Shown: positions 30,984 to 39,963 of the stretch, piece by piece
Layout: every line of letters starts with the position of its first letter
How positions within the stretch are numbered: the first letter of the stretch is position 1
Source: Arthrobacter terricola
Lineage (GTDB): Bacteria; Actinomycetota; Actinomycetes; Actinomycetales; Micrococcaceae
DNA: 64,000 nucleotides
Assembly: GCF_004354015.1 (NCBI RefSeq)
Contig: NZ_SMRU01000001.1
Coordinates: 275,586-339,585 of the forward strand
Reading direction: 5' to 3'
Program-made: the position numbers and the translations under genes
Notes under the pieces: model-generated
The model's input: only the letters and a program-made list of their open reading frames with translations
What the model was told of the DNA's origin: nothing
The model's database searches: none

Positions 30984-32383
30984 CCGGCTGCCCGTTCAAC
31001 CACGAGCCTGAGGCGCCCGACGGCGGGAGCGGACCTTCCGCCGTCGGGCTGGCTGGCGCGGCGGCCGGGTCGGCTGGCTCTGCGGCTGGGCCGGCGTCGG
31101 AACCGGCGAAGCGCGGGTTCTCACGTCGCGGACTGTTGTCCCTTGCCGGCATCGGCGGTGCCGGCGCCGTCGCGGGGCTCGCCGCGGGCTACTTGGGCCA
31201 TGACGCCGTCGCGGCGTCAGCTGCACCGGCAACCGCCCCGAGTTCCGTGGTTCCCTTCTACGGCGAGCGCCAGGCAGGCATTGTCACTCCGGCGCAGGAC
31301 CGCCTCCATATGGCCGCCTTCGACGTCACAGTGGAAGATCGCGCCGCCGTGATCAAGCTGCTCAAGGACTGGACCGCGGCGGCCGAAGCCATGACTGCCG
31401 GCCGGACTACGGGCGCGACCGGCGCCGTCGACGGCCCATACGACGCCCCGCCGGAAGACACAGGTGAGGCGCTCGACCTCGGCGCCGGGAACCTCACGCT
31501 GACGTTCGGCTTCGGCCCGAGCTTCTTCGAGAAGGACGGGAAGGCCCGTTTTGGCCTGGAAGGCCGGCGCCCCGACGCCCTGATCGACTTGCCGCATTTC
31601 CCCGGCGACGCCCTCCAACCGGAACGGACCGGCGGGGACCTCGTGGTCCAGGCGTGCGCCGACGACCCCCAAGTGGCCGTCCACGCGATCCGCAACCTCG
31701 CCCGGATCGGCTTCGGAAACGTCCGCGTCCGCTGGTCCCAACTCGGCTTCGGCCGGACCTCCTCCACTTCCAGGGCACAGGCAACTCCGCGGAACCTCTT
31801 CGGCTTCAAGGACGGCACTGCCAACCTCAAGTCGGAGGACACTTCGCTCCTGGACGACCACGTGTGGGCCACTGCCGGAACCCGTCCGGGTGAAGCCTGG
31901 ATGTCCGGAGGCAGCTACCTCGTCTCGCGCCGGATCCGGATGCTCATCGAGATCTGGGACCGGACGTCGCTGCGGGAACAGGAGGGCTTGATCGGCCGGA
32001 CAAAGGGTGCCGGGGCGCCGCTGTCCGGAGGTGAGGAATTCTCCGTGCCGGACTTCGGAATCAAGGGCCGCGACGGTGAGCCGCTGATTGCCCTCGACTC
32101 CCATGTCCGCCTTGCCCACGCGGATCAGAACAACGGCGTGAAGATGCTGCGTCGTGGCTACAACTACACAGACGGCTCGGACGGAGTCGGGCACTTGGAC
32201 GCCGGCCTGTTCTTCATCGCATTCGTGAAGGATCCGAGGACGCACTACGTGCCCATGCAGATGGCCATGGCGAAGAGCGACAGGCTGGCGCTCGAATACT
32301 TGAAGCACACGGGTTCGGGCCTGTTCGCAGTGCCCCCGGGTTTCAAGCCTGGCGGATTCATCGGCGACGGACTCTTCACCTGA
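30980..32383 (+). CDS. efeB: deferrochelatase/peroxidase EfeB (DyP type, Tat-exported)
   Basis: 467 residues starting from a GTG inside the efeO stop. A Tat signal (SRRGLLSLAGIGGAG) follows ~40 unusual Gly/Ala/Pro residues. The DyP-peroxidase domain has GFKDGTANL with the distal catalytic Asp, the proximal heme His in the LIALDSHVRLAH region, and a distal Arg in LVSRRIRMLIE. It is exported folded with heme and oxidises ferrous iron or removes iron from heme. The Cys-containing N-terminus (MTGCPFNHEP) before the Tat motif is longer than usual. Confidence 0.92.
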   Translation: MTGCPFNHEPEAPDGGSGPSAVGLAGAAAGSAGSAAGPASEPAKRGFSRRGLLSLAGIGGAGAVAGLAAGYLGHDAVAASAAPATAPSSVVPFYGERQAGIVTPAQDRLHMAAFDVTVEDRAAVIKLLKDWTAAAEAMTAGRTTGATGAVDGPYDAPPEDTGEALDLGAGNLTLTFGFGPSFFEKDGKARFGLEGRRPDALIDLPHFPGDALQPERTGGDLVVQACADDPQVAVHAIRNLARIGFGNVRVRWSQLGFGRTSSTSRAQATPRNLFGFKDGTANLKSEDTSLLDDHVWATAGTRPGEAWMSGGSYLVSRRIRMLIEIWDRTSLREQEGLIGRTKGAGAPLSGGEEFSVPDFGIKGRDGEPLIALDSHVRLAHADQNNGVKMLRRGYNYTDGSDGVGHLDAGLFFIAFVKDPRTHYVPMQMAMAKSDRLALEYLKHTGSGLFAVPPGFKPGGFIGDGLFT

Positions 32384-32386
32384 GGA

Positions 32387-32448
32387 CCGCCGTCGTCGAA
32401 AGCGCGTGACGGCGGCGCGAGGGCCGCCGTCGAAAGTGCGCGGCGGCC
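32387..32448. terminator. two tandem hairpins between efeB and htpX
   Basis: CCGCCGTC...GACGGCGG (32387-32415) and GGCCGCCG...CGGCGGCC (32422-32448) lie side by side and share the loop motif GTCGAAAG. They separate the convergent efeB and htpX genes and have no T tracts. Confidence 0.6.
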
Positions 32449-32462
32449 GGGTGTGCGTACCC

Positions 32463-33332
32463 TTAGGAAAGAGGCCGTCCAGCCATCCGCTCGAGACGCT
32501 CGATGCGGTCCCGCATCGGCGGGTGGGTAGCGAACAGCTTGGTCACCGCACCGCCGCGGAACGGGTTGGCGATCATGAGGTGCGAAGTGTTGACGAGGCG
32601 CTGATCCTGCGGCAACGGCACCTGCTTGACGCCCGCCTCGATCCTCCGCAGGGCTGAGGCGAGTGCCAACGGGTCGCCAGTGAGTTCGGCACCGTCGTGG
32701 TCGGCGTCGTACTCCCTGGTCCGGGAGATGGCGAGCTGGATCAGCGAAGCGGCAAACGGGGCGAGAAGGGCCATGGCGAGCATCGCGATCGGGTTGGCGT
32801 TCCTCCGGTCCCCGCCGCCGAAGAACAGGAACATCTGGCCCACCGAGGTAATGACGCCCGCTACGGCGGCAGCGATGGATGAGGTCAGGATGTCGCGGTT
32901 GTAGACGTGCATGAGTTCATGCCCAAGTACGCCCCGGAGCTCGCGGGCGTCGAGCAACTGGAGGATGCCCTCGGTGCAGCACACGGCGGCATTCTTCGGA
33001 TTCCGGCCGGTGGCGAAAGCATTAGGCGTCATGGTGGGCGAAACGTAAATGCGCGGCATGGGCTGGTTCGCCCGCATCGAAAGCTCTCGCACGATGTAAT
33101 ACAGCTGCGGAGCTTGCTCTTCCGAGACCGGGAAGGCCGACATTGAGCGCAGGGCGATTTTGTCGCTGTTCCAATATCCATAGGCCGTGGTGGCAACACC
33201 GATCAGCGCCATGATCCACAGGGGCGACGCACTGCGGGTACCCGCACCGATCACGGCACCAAGTCCAAGCAGCACCGCCCAAAGCACACCGAACAGCGCT
33301 GCGGTTTTCAGGCCATTGTGATGATTATGCAC
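32463..33332 (-). CDS. htpX: HtpX-family membrane zinc metalloprotease
   Basis: 289 residues. Two N-terminal membrane helices (~8-50) are followed by the peptidase M48 core with HELMH (138-142), two central hydrophobic helices (~155-200) and the third zinc ligand Glu in REYDADHDGAE. HtpX degrades damaged membrane proteins with its active site facing the cytoplasm. The start is GTG (33332) with only a weak ribosome site. It is a single-gene unit. Confidence 0.92.
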   Translation of the reverse strand: MHNHHNGLKTAALFGVLWAVLLGLGAVIGAGTRSASPLWIMALIGVATTAYGYWNSDKIALRSMSAFPVSEEQAPQLYYIVRELSMRANQPMPRIYVSPTMTPNAFATGRNPKNAAVCCTEGILQLLDARELRGVLGHELMHVYNRDILTSSIAAAVAGVITSVGQMFLFFGGGDRRNANPIAMLAMALLAPFAASLIQLAISRTREYDADHDGAELTGDPLALASALRRIEAGVKQVPLPQDQRLVNTSHLMIANPFRGGAVTKLFATHPPMRDRIERLERMAGRPLS

Positions 33333-33440
33333 TTCACTACTTTCTTGGAGTTATCTCGCGGTGATGCATCAATTAACGCCGATGGGTGCTCTTACGTTCC
33401 AGCATAAGTTTGCTTGGTGTACGGGGCACGGCACGCGCCG

Positions 33441-34712
33441 CTAGGGCACGGGGTGCTGGGCGTCGTACTGCAGAAATCCGCCCTGACAGCGGGACACGAG
33501 GTACGCCAGGACCGCGCACGACACACCGCCCAGCAACAATACCCACCCCTCGCTGAGCGCTTTCGTCACGCCACCAGCGAGCATGTCCCCGACCCTCGGG
33601 CCACCGGCGACCACCACGATGAACACTCCTTGCAGGCGTCCGCGCATATGGTCGGGCGTGGCCGACTGCAGGATGGTTGTCCGGAAGACGGCACTCACGG
33701 AATCCGAGATACCGGCGACCCCGCAACACAACGCCGCCAGGATGATCCAAGGGGTCGCGCCGCCGCGTCCCGAGTCGCCGGCCAGCACAACCACGAGGCC
33801 GAAAGCCGCGATGGAAAAGCCCCAGCCGGCGACAGACCAAACCACCGCATTCCCCTGCCGACGCACTCTTCCGAGAGGACCCGAAAAGAGCCCGGCAAGG
33901 AAGGCTCCGACGGCGACCGAAGCGAGCAGGATACCCACCGTTGTGTCGCCGCCACCGAGCATGGTGGCCGCGATCGCGGGCATGAGCGCCCGCGGCTGGG
34001 CGCAAATCATGGCGATGAGGTCGATGACGAACGTCATGCGGAGGTTGGGCCGGGTGCCCAGGAAGCGGAAGCCTTCGACGACGGAGCGCAGCCCGGGTGC
34101 CGACGCACCGTCGGCGGGTGGCATGGCCGGAAGCCTGAACAGGCTCCAGAGCGCGAATGCGAAGCTGACGGCGTCGATCGTGTAGGTCCAGCCAAAGCCG
34201 CTCGAAGCAACGAGGACGCCGGCCAGGAGGGGGCCCGACGTCATCGAGATGCCCATGTTGAGCATGCTCAGTGCGTTCGCGGCGGGCAGCAGTTCCTTCC
34301 GGACCAACAGCGGGATGATGGCACTCCGCGCGGGACCGTTGATGCCTTGGGCGCCGCTCTGGACAGCGACGAGGGCGAACAACACCCACACGTTGTTCAC
34401 TTGGAGCCAGGCCTGGAGGGCAAGGGCCCCTGAGCAGGCCCACAAGAGCAGGGACGACGCAATGGCGACCTTCCGGCGGTCGTATGCATCGGACACTGCT
34501 CCGCCGAACAATCCCGCGACCACCAGGGGAACCAAGGCAAAAATACTGAGCAGGCCCACATAGAGGCTTTGCTGCGTGATGCTGTAAACCTCGAGGCTGA
34601 CGGCAACGAGCGTCAACTGCGATCCGACCATCGACACGGAAGACCCTAGCCATAAGCCCCTGAATGCCGGGCTCTCGCGCAAGGGTGTGATGTCAGCCAG
34701 GAGTTTCGCCAC
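33441..34712 (-). CDS. MFS exporter (EntS/MFS_3-like)
   Basis: 423 residues, 12 membrane helices. The N-terminal helix pair with SMVGSQLTLVAVSLEVYSIT and the GGAVSDAYDRRKVAI loop match the EntS-like group of drug and siderophore exporters. No substrate can be assigned. It diverges from the Fur/catalase operon with 158 bp between, so it may share the PerR-like box at 34831-34855. Confidence 0.83.
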   Translation of the reverse strand: MAKLLADITPLRESPAFRGLWLGSSVSMVGSQLTLVAVSLEVYSITQQSLYVGLLSIFALVPLVVAGLFGGAVSDAYDRRKVAIASSLLLWACSGALALQAWLQVNNVWVLFALVAVQSGAQGINGPARSAIIPLLVRKELLPAANALSMLNMGISMTSGPLLAGVLVASSGFGWTYTIDAVSFAFALWSLFRLPAMPPADGASAPGLRSVVEGFRFLGTRPNLRMTFVIDLIAMICAQPRALMPAIAATMLGGGDTTVGILLASVAVGAFLAGLFSGPLGRVRRQGNAVVWSVAGWGFSIAAFGLVVVLAGDSGRGGATPWIILAALCCGVAGISDSVSAVFRTTILQSATPDHMRGRLQGVFIVVVAGGPRVGDMLAGGVTKALSEGWVLLLGGVSCAVLAYLVSRCQGGFLQYDAQHPVP

Positions 34713-34830
34713 CGTCCAACCCTACCGAGCAACCAAGCGGCGCGATGACCGCGCAACTGTAGCGTCCGACGTCGGGATCCCCGGCAGTGCGGCGGGGCGC
34801 GTCCGCGACCCGCGCCCAACTTAGCCTCGC

Positions 34831-34855
34831 CTTATTGTGAAGAACTCATAATAAG
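34831..34855. promoter_or_regulatory. Fur/PerR-like box upstream of the fur-katA operon
   Basis: CTTATTGTGA-AGAAC-TCATAATAAG is an inverted repeat with a single mismatch between 10-nt arms, 15 bp ahead of the regulator start. Spacing and AT-rich sequence fit a Fur-family operator, hence autoregulation is inferred. Confidence 0.7.
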
Positions 34856-34870
34856 TGCTTCAATGGGGGT

Positions 34871-35362
34871 ATGGCAGATCACACGGTGGACCAGGAAGCG
34901 TGGGCTTCCGCCCTGCATTCCCACGGACGCCGCGTTACCAAACAGCGTCTCGCCGTTCTTGCTGCCGTTCAGAACCACCCGCATTCCCCTGCCGAGGCCA
35001 TTCTGGCCGCCGCGCGCAAGGACCTCCCCGAGCTGACAGCGCAGTCTGTTTACGTGGTACTGAGCGACCTCACGGACTTACAGATGCTGCGGCGCTTCGA
35101 GCCACCCCATTCGCCGGCGTTGTACGAAACGCGGGTAGGAGACAACCACCACCACGCCGTGTGCATCAGTTGCGGCAGGGTGGAGGACGTCGATTGCGCC
35201 GTCGGCCATGCACCATGCCTCACTCCGCATTGGGATGAACATTCCAAGCCAATGACCATCCAGATCGCAGATGTGCTGTACCAAGGCATCTGCCAGGACT
35301 GCCAGGCAAAACAACAGCTTCCTACTCAAACGTATGCAACCCACGAAATAGGAGAACGATGA
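34871..35362 (+). CDS. Fur-family regulator, PerR/FurA-like
   Basis: 163 residues. The DNA-binding half has HGRRVTKQRLAVLAAV and LTAQSVYVVLSDLTD; the dimer half has the HHHAVCISCG metal region and a second cysteine pair CQDC, making a structural zinc site with CxxC...CxxC. Its coupling to catalase by a 4-nt overlap (ATGA) points to a peroxide sensor such as CatR, FurA or PerR and away from a pure iron Fur. GGGGGT precedes the ATG. It likely represses the operon through the adjacent box until peroxide oxidises it. Confidence 0.88.
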   Translation: MADHTVDQEAWASALHSHGRRVTKQRLAVLAAVQNHPHSPAEAILAAARKDLPELTAQSVYVVLSDLTDLQMLRRFEPPHSPALYETRVGDNHHHAVCISCGRVEDVDCAVGHAPCLTPHWDEHSKPMTIQIADVLYQGICQDCQAKQQLPTQTYATHEIGER

Positions 35363-36810
35363 CCGCGAAGATTTCGACTACCCAGTCGGGCGCACCCGTC
35401 ATTTCGGACGCGCATTCGAAGTCCGTTGGCGCTGATGGTGCCATCATCCTGACCGACCACTACCTGGTGGAAAAGCTCGCGCAGTTCAACCGCGAGCGGG
35501 TCCCGGAGCGTGTGGTCCACGCCAAGGGCGGCGGCGCCTTCGGTACGTTCAAGACCACCTCGGACGTCTCCAAGTACACCAAGGCCGCCTTCCTGCAGCA
35601 GGGTGTCGAGACGGACATGCTCATCCGTTTCTCCTCCGTCGCCGGCGAGAACGGTTCCCCGGACACCTGGCGCGACCCCCGCGGTTTCGCCGTGAAGTTC
35701 TACACCTCCGAGGGCAACTACGACCTCGTGGGCAACAACACCCCGGTGTTCTTCATCCGCGACGGCATCAAATTCCCGGACTTCATCCACTCCCAGAAGC
35801 GCCTCCCGGGCACCCACCTGCGCAACGCCGACATGCAGTGGGACTTCTGGACCCTCTCCCCCGAGTCCGCCCACCAGGTCACCTGGCTCATGGGCGACCG
35901 CGGCCTGCCCGCGTCCTGGCGTGAAATGCAGGGCTACGGCTCGCACACCTACCAGTGGATCAACGCCGAAGGCGAACGCTTCTGGGTCAAGTACCACTTC
36001 AAGTCCAACCAGGGCGTGAAGTCCATCTCCGGCGACCGCGCCGAAGAACTGGCCGGTTCCGACGCCGACTTCTACATCCGCGACCTCTACGAAAACATCG
36101 ACGCCGGCAACTTCCCGTCCTGGGAACTGCACGTGCAGGTCATGCCCTACGAGGACGCCAAGACCTACCGCTTCAACCCGTTCGACCTGACCAAGGTGTG
36201 GCCGCACTCGGACTACCCGCTGATCCACGTCGGCACCATGGAGCTGAACAAGAACCCGCAGAACTACTTCGCGCAGATCGAGCAGGCCACCTTCGCGCCC
36301 TCGAACTTCGTCCCGGGTATCGCCGCTTCCCCGGACAAGATGCTGCAGGCCCGCATCTTCTCCTACGCCGACGCACACCGCTACCGCGTGGGCACCAACC
36401 ACGCCCAGATCCCGGTGAACCAGCCCAAGAACGAGGTCAACAACTACAGCCAGGACGGCGCGGGACGTTTCCTGTTCAACGCCCCCTCGGTTCCGGTCTA
36501 CGCGCCGAACTCCGTCGGCGGCCCGGCTGCCGTTGAGCAGAACCCGGCCGCTGGCTGGGAGAACGACGGCGAACTCACCCACGCCGCCCACTCCCTGCAC
36601 GCCGAGGACGGCGACTTCGTCCAGGCAGGCAACCTGTACCGCGATGTCTACAACGACGGCGAAAAGGCCCGCTTCCTCGAAACCATCACCGGTGCAGTCG
36701 GCGGCGTCAAGAGCGCCGACATCAAAGAACGCGCCATCCAGTACTGGACCAACGTCGACGCCGAACTCGGCGCCAAACTGCGCGCCAACCTCGGCGCCGG
36801 CGAAGGCTAA
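35359..36810 (+). CDS. katA: monofunctional heme catalase
   Basis: 483 residues, a small-subunit (clade 3) catalase. The catalytic His54 lies in RVVHAKGGGAFG, the distal Asn in DLVGNNTPVFF (126-127) and the heme-ligand Tyr336 in RIFSYADAHRYR. It decomposes hydrogen peroxide in the cytoplasm. AGGAGAACG lies ahead of the ATG even though it overlaps the regulator's stop. Codon use is very strongly biased to C-ending codons, more than in neighbours, as expected of a highly expressed protein. Confidence 0.96.
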   Translation: MTAKISTTQSGAPVISDAHSKSVGADGAIILTDHYLVEKLAQFNRERVPERVVHAKGGGAFGTFKTTSDVSKYTKAAFLQQGVETDMLIRFSSVAGENGSPDTWRDPRGFAVKFYTSEGNYDLVGNNTPVFFIRDGIKFPDFIHSQKRLPGTHLRNADMQWDFWTLSPESAHQVTWLMGDRGLPASWREMQGYGSHTYQWINAEGERFWVKYHFKSNQGVKSISGDRAEELAGSDADFYIRDLYENIDAGNFPSWELHVQVMPYEDAKTYRFNPFDLTKVWPHSDYPLIHVGTMELNKNPQNYFAQIEQATFAPSNFVPGIAASPDKMLQARIFSYADAHRYRVGTNHAQIPVNQPKNEVNNYSQDGAGRFLFNAPSVPVYAPNSVGGPAAVEQNPAAGWENDGELTHAAHSLHAEDGDFVQAGNLYRDVYNDGEKARFLETITGAVGGVKSADIKERAIQYWTNVDAELGAKLRANLGAGEG

Positions 36811-36884
36811 TCGGACGCTGAAGCGGCCAACAAGCTTTAGCAACGCAGGGCTTCGGCTCCGGCTTCGCTGAACGCGTTGCACGC

Positions 36885-36932
36885 AAAGCAGCCCCGCTGT
36901 GGATTTCTCCACAGCGGGGCTGCTTTGGTTTT
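36885..36932 (+). terminator. katA terminator
   Basis: GCAGCCCCGCTGTGGA-TTTC-TCCACAGCGGGGCTGC is a perfect 16-bp stem, followed by TTTGGTTTT on one side and preceded by AAA on the other, so it can work both ways. Confidence 0.93.
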
Positions 36933-36982
36933 GGGGATGGGTTGGGTTGGGCTTGGTTTGACCGGCGGGACGGGAAGGACCG

Positions 36983-37132
36983 GGGCTTGTTTGCGGGACG
37001 ACTCCGAATGCGAAACAAGCCCAGAACTGGACGAACAAGTCCGCACTGCCCACGCCCGGCCCGCAGCTCGTTTTCGGAACCAGCGCTCGTAGGCGCCGGA
37101 TAGGAAACAAGCTCAGAGCTGGACCAACACGT
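36983..37132. repeat. family C palindromic repeat cluster
   Basis: GGGCTTGTTT (36983-36992) pairs with AAACAAGCCC (37013-37022). The 28 nt beginning at 37013 recur at 37105 with 24 matches (AAACAAGCYCAGARCTGGAC). The GCGCCGGA...GAAACAAGC stretch near 37094 also matches 18105-18124, linking this cluster with the copy near the VOC gene. Confidence 0.7.
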
Positions 37133-37331
37133 TCGCGACGAAGGTTCGCCCGGGCAGGCATCGGCACACCGGCGGGGCGATGACTTTCCCGCGCACAAAT
37201 TCAACCTTGGCATGAATGCGGTGAGGGTCAGCCGGATCCTCTTCCGGGGATCGCGTCCCATCCCCCGAGGTTTTCCACATAGTCAATTTGGGCTCTGGTC
37301 ATGGTTGCGCGACCGTCCATAGGATCCTTCC

Positions 37332-37967
37332 ATGAGCACATTTACCGGAATCCCCGCTGCCGCCATCGCGTTCTACGCCGAACTTGAAGACAACAACAAC
37401 CGCGAGTGGTGGTTGGAACATAAGGATGTCTACGACTCATCGGTCAAGGAGCCTTTGTCCCTGCTTCTTGCGGAGCTTGAGGACCAATTCGGTCCGGCCA
37501 AGATCTTCCGCCCAAATCGGGACATCCGGTTCTCGGCCGACAAATCGCCCTACAAGACTGCCCAAGGAGCATTCGCGGCCACCAAGGAAGGCACGGGCTT
37601 CTACGTCCAACTGAGCGCAGAAGGCCTGCTTATCGGTGGCGGTTGCCACTCGCATTCGCCCGCTCAAATCAACCGATTCCGTGCCGCTGTCGATGCCCCG
37701 GTCAGCGGAGAAGCGCTACAACATATTGTCGAAGCAGTCGCAGCCGCTGGCTTCGCCATAGAAGGGGAGAAACTGAAGACCGTGCCACGTGGATTCGACA
37801 AAGACCATCCCCGGGCAGAATTGCTCAAGCACAAGTCCCTGTCCGCGGGAATCGAACTGGGCGAACCCGATTGGTTGTCCACGTCGGAAGCGAAGAAGGA
37901 AATTGCCGCCCGATGGGAGCAGTTGCGGCCACTGGTCGAATGGATGAGCGAGCACGCGGCACCCTGA
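37332..37967 (+). CDS. DUF2461 (TIGR02453) family protein
   Basis: 211 residues, full length for this family. Marker segments include FYAELEDNNNREWWLEHK at the N-terminus, FRPNRDIRFSADKSPYKT and the GFYVQLSAEGLLIGGG strand. The family is widespread in bacteria and without known activity. It is a single gene; a start at 37332 is supported by AGGATCC about 6 nt upstream. Confidence 0.85.
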   Translation: MSTFTGIPAAAIAFYAELEDNNNREWWLEHKDVYDSSVKEPLSLLLAELEDQFGPAKIFRPNRDIRFSADKSPYKTAQGAFAATKEGTGFYVQLSAEGLLIGGGCHSHSPAQINRFRAAVDAPVSGEALQHIVEAVAAAGFAIEGEKLKTVPRGFDKDHPRAELLKHKSLSAGIELGEPDWLSTSEAKKEIAARWEQLRPLVEWMSEHAAP

Positions 37968-38313
37968 CCCGTTGACGACGCCCCGTCTGACACGACCCGA
38001 ACTTCGCCCGGCGCCTAGCGATGCGTCGCGTGTGTGTGCGACCAGGCAGGTAACATCCAACGCTTCGCGCGAACCGCTCGGCATCCTATCCGGGACGCCC
38101 GAAGCCAGGCACCGTAACGAACCCGCGCCCCGCCAACTCCGCCCCGCACCATAACGAGCCCGCGCCCCGCAATCCCGCGCCGGCACCAAACTCATCACCA
38201 CGCAGCAACGTGTGCGCGGGGAGTGGGTGCGACGAAGCAGGAGAACCCCTCAGACCGTGCGGCCCAAGGGGTTCTCTACTAGAGGAACCGGACACCGTTG
38301 GTTCCCTGCGGTG
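37968..38313. other. 346-bp gap with a 37-bp tandem repeat and a hairpin
   Basis: It lies between the convergent DUF2461 and permease genes. It holds a 37-bp tandem repeat (38109-38182) and a hairpin GAGAACCCCT...AGGGGTTCTC (38241-38276) that may terminate permease transcription. No gene is seen. Confidence 0.55.
38109..38182. repeat. two tandem 37-bp repeats
   Basis: Units begin GCACCGTAACGAACCCGCGC and GCACCATAACGAGCCCGCGC; a third truncated unit starts GCACCAAAC at 38183. Confidence 0.75.
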
Positions 38314-39846
38314 CTAGACCTTCGTGAGGTCCTCGCTGTCTGCGTCAGGTGCAGCAACGGCTGACTTCGCTTCGGCGAACTTCTCGTTCAGGCGGGAGTG
38401 CCTCTGTCCATACGCGAAGTAGATGGCGAGTCCGATTGCCAGCCAGATCGCGAAGAAGATCCAGGTCTCCACGGCCAAGTTAGTCATCAGGTAGAGGCAC
38501 AAGATGGCAGACACCACGGGGAGAACTTTGCCGAACGGTACCCGGAATGCTGGTTTCAGGTCGGGGCGCCGCTTTCGCAGGACCAGAATGCCAAGGCTCA
38601 CCATGACGAATGCTGAAAGGGTCCCGATGTTGATCATTTCCTCGAGGAGGTCCACGTTGGTCAGGCCGGCCACGATTGCCACAGCCGCGCCGCAAATGAT
38701 CTGGAGCCGCACCGGCGTCGAACGCTTGTCGCTTGTCTTGGACAGGGCGCGAGGCAGGAGTCCGTCACGACTCATGGCGAGGACCACACGGGCCAAGCCC
38801 ATGAGCAGCACCATGATGACCGTGGTCAAACCGATCAGCGAGCCGAAGGCGATGACCTTGGCCGCGTCCGTGTTGCCTACGGCTTCGAAGGCCGTGGTCA
38901 GTGTGGGGTTCTCGGCCTGAGCCAACTGCCTGTAGGACACCATGCCGGTCAGAGCGAGGGAGACCAGGATGTACAGGGCCGTTACAAGGGCCAAGCCACC
39001 GAAGATACCCCGCGGCAGGGTCTTCTGCGGAGTCTTGACCTCTTCCGCGGAAGTGGCAACGACGTCGAAGCCGATGAAGGCGAAGAACACCAGGGCCGCG
39101 CCAGCGAAAATGCCGAGCGTCCCGTACTGCGCCGGAACCGCGCCGGTCAGGAAGCCGAAGAGCGACTGCTTCATGACGTCAGCGCCACCGTTACCCCCAG
39201 TGGGCTGCGACGACGGGATAAACGGCGTGTAGTTGGAGAACTTCACGTACGTGAAGCCGACGATGATCACGAACAGCACCACGGCGATCTTGATCATCGT
39301 GAAGATGTTGCCCACCCGGGCTGAAAGCTTTGTACCGAGCACGAGGAGCACTGTGAAGATTGCGACAATCAGGAACGCACCCCAATAGAGATCGACGCCA
39401 CCGATGTTCACCGCGGGAGGCATGTCGACCCCCATGAGAGCGAACACCTTGCTGAGGTAGATTCCCCAGTACTTCGCGATGACGGCTGCAGCCGTAAAGA
39501 GTTCAAGGATGAGGTTCCAACCGATGGTCCAGGCGAGCACCTCACCCATCGTGGCGTAGGTGAAAACATAGGCAGACCCGGCTACGGGGATTGCAGTGGC
39601 GAATTCGGCGTAGCACATGATGGCCAATGCGCAGGTTACCGCAGCGACCGCGAAGGAGATCGTCACCGCGGGTCCGGCAAAGTTTGCGGCGGCCTTCGCA
39701 CCAACGGAGAAAATGCCGGCGCCGACAGCAACGGCGACTCCCATGATCATCAGGTCCCATGTGCTGAGGGAACGCTTGAGCTTGCGTCCGGGTTCATCGG
39801 CGTCCGCAATGGACTGCTCGATCGACTTGGTCCGGAAGAGGTTCAT
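38314..39846 (-). CDS. APC-family amino-acid permease
   Basis: 510 residues with 12 or more membrane helices. The N-terminal LKRSLSTWDLMIMGVAVAVG and the GAGIFSVGA motif of the first helix, and the GFDVVATSAEEVKTPQKTLP segment after helix 6, are typical of cationic-amino-acid-type APC permeases. The ATG at 39846 (MNLFRTKS) fits family N-termini; the frame extends to 39918 without a good ribosome site. It follows the DUF779/alcohol dehydrogenase genes on the same strand with a 117-bp gap, so joint regulation is possible but unproven. Confidence 0.85.
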   Translation of the reverse strand: MNLFRTKSIEQSIADADEPGRKLKRSLSTWDLMIMGVAVAVGAGIFSVGAKAAANFAGPAVTISFAVAAVTCALAIMCYAEFATAIPVAGSAYVFTYATMGEVLAWTIGWNLILELFTAAAVIAKYWGIYLSKVFALMGVDMPPAVNIGGVDLYWGAFLIVAIFTVLLVLGTKLSARVGNIFTMIKIAVVLFVIIVGFTYVKFSNYTPFIPSSQPTGGNGGADVMKQSLFGFLTGAVPAQYGTLGIFAGAALVFFAFIGFDVVATSAEEVKTPQKTLPRGIFGGLALVTALYILVSLALTGMVSYRQLAQAENPTLTTAFEAVGNTDAAKVIAFGSLIGLTTVIMVLLMGLARVVLAMSRDGLLPRALSKTSDKRSTPVRLQIICGAAVAIVAGLTNVDLLEEMINIGTLSAFVMVSLGILVLRKRRPDLKPAFRVPFGKVLPVVSAILCLYLMTNLAVETWIFFAIWLAIGLAIYFAYGQRHSRLNEKFAEAKSAVAAPDADSEDLTKV

Positions 39847-39963
39847 AAAAGAGTCCACAATCTTGATGGGGGTAGAAACAGACTCATCAAGAGTAGTGTC
39901 CATCCATTGGACGATCACATTTGTCCCACATCGCGAGACGGCCAGAAGGGCTGACAGGCCAAT

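Larger units (their letters stand above)
36811..37331. other. 521-bp gap after katA: terminator and family C repeats
   Basis: It contains a GCAACGC/GCGTTGC stem (~36840-36880), the strong katA terminator (36885-36932) and a family C repeat cluster (36983-37132). The remainder up to the DUF2461 gene has no recognisable coding or RNA gene. Confidence 0.6.

Noticed and set aside
35326..37167. 613-codon minus-strand frame across katA
   Set aside because: Mirror of the strongly codon-biased catalase gene. Catalase motifs on the plus strand are unambiguous.
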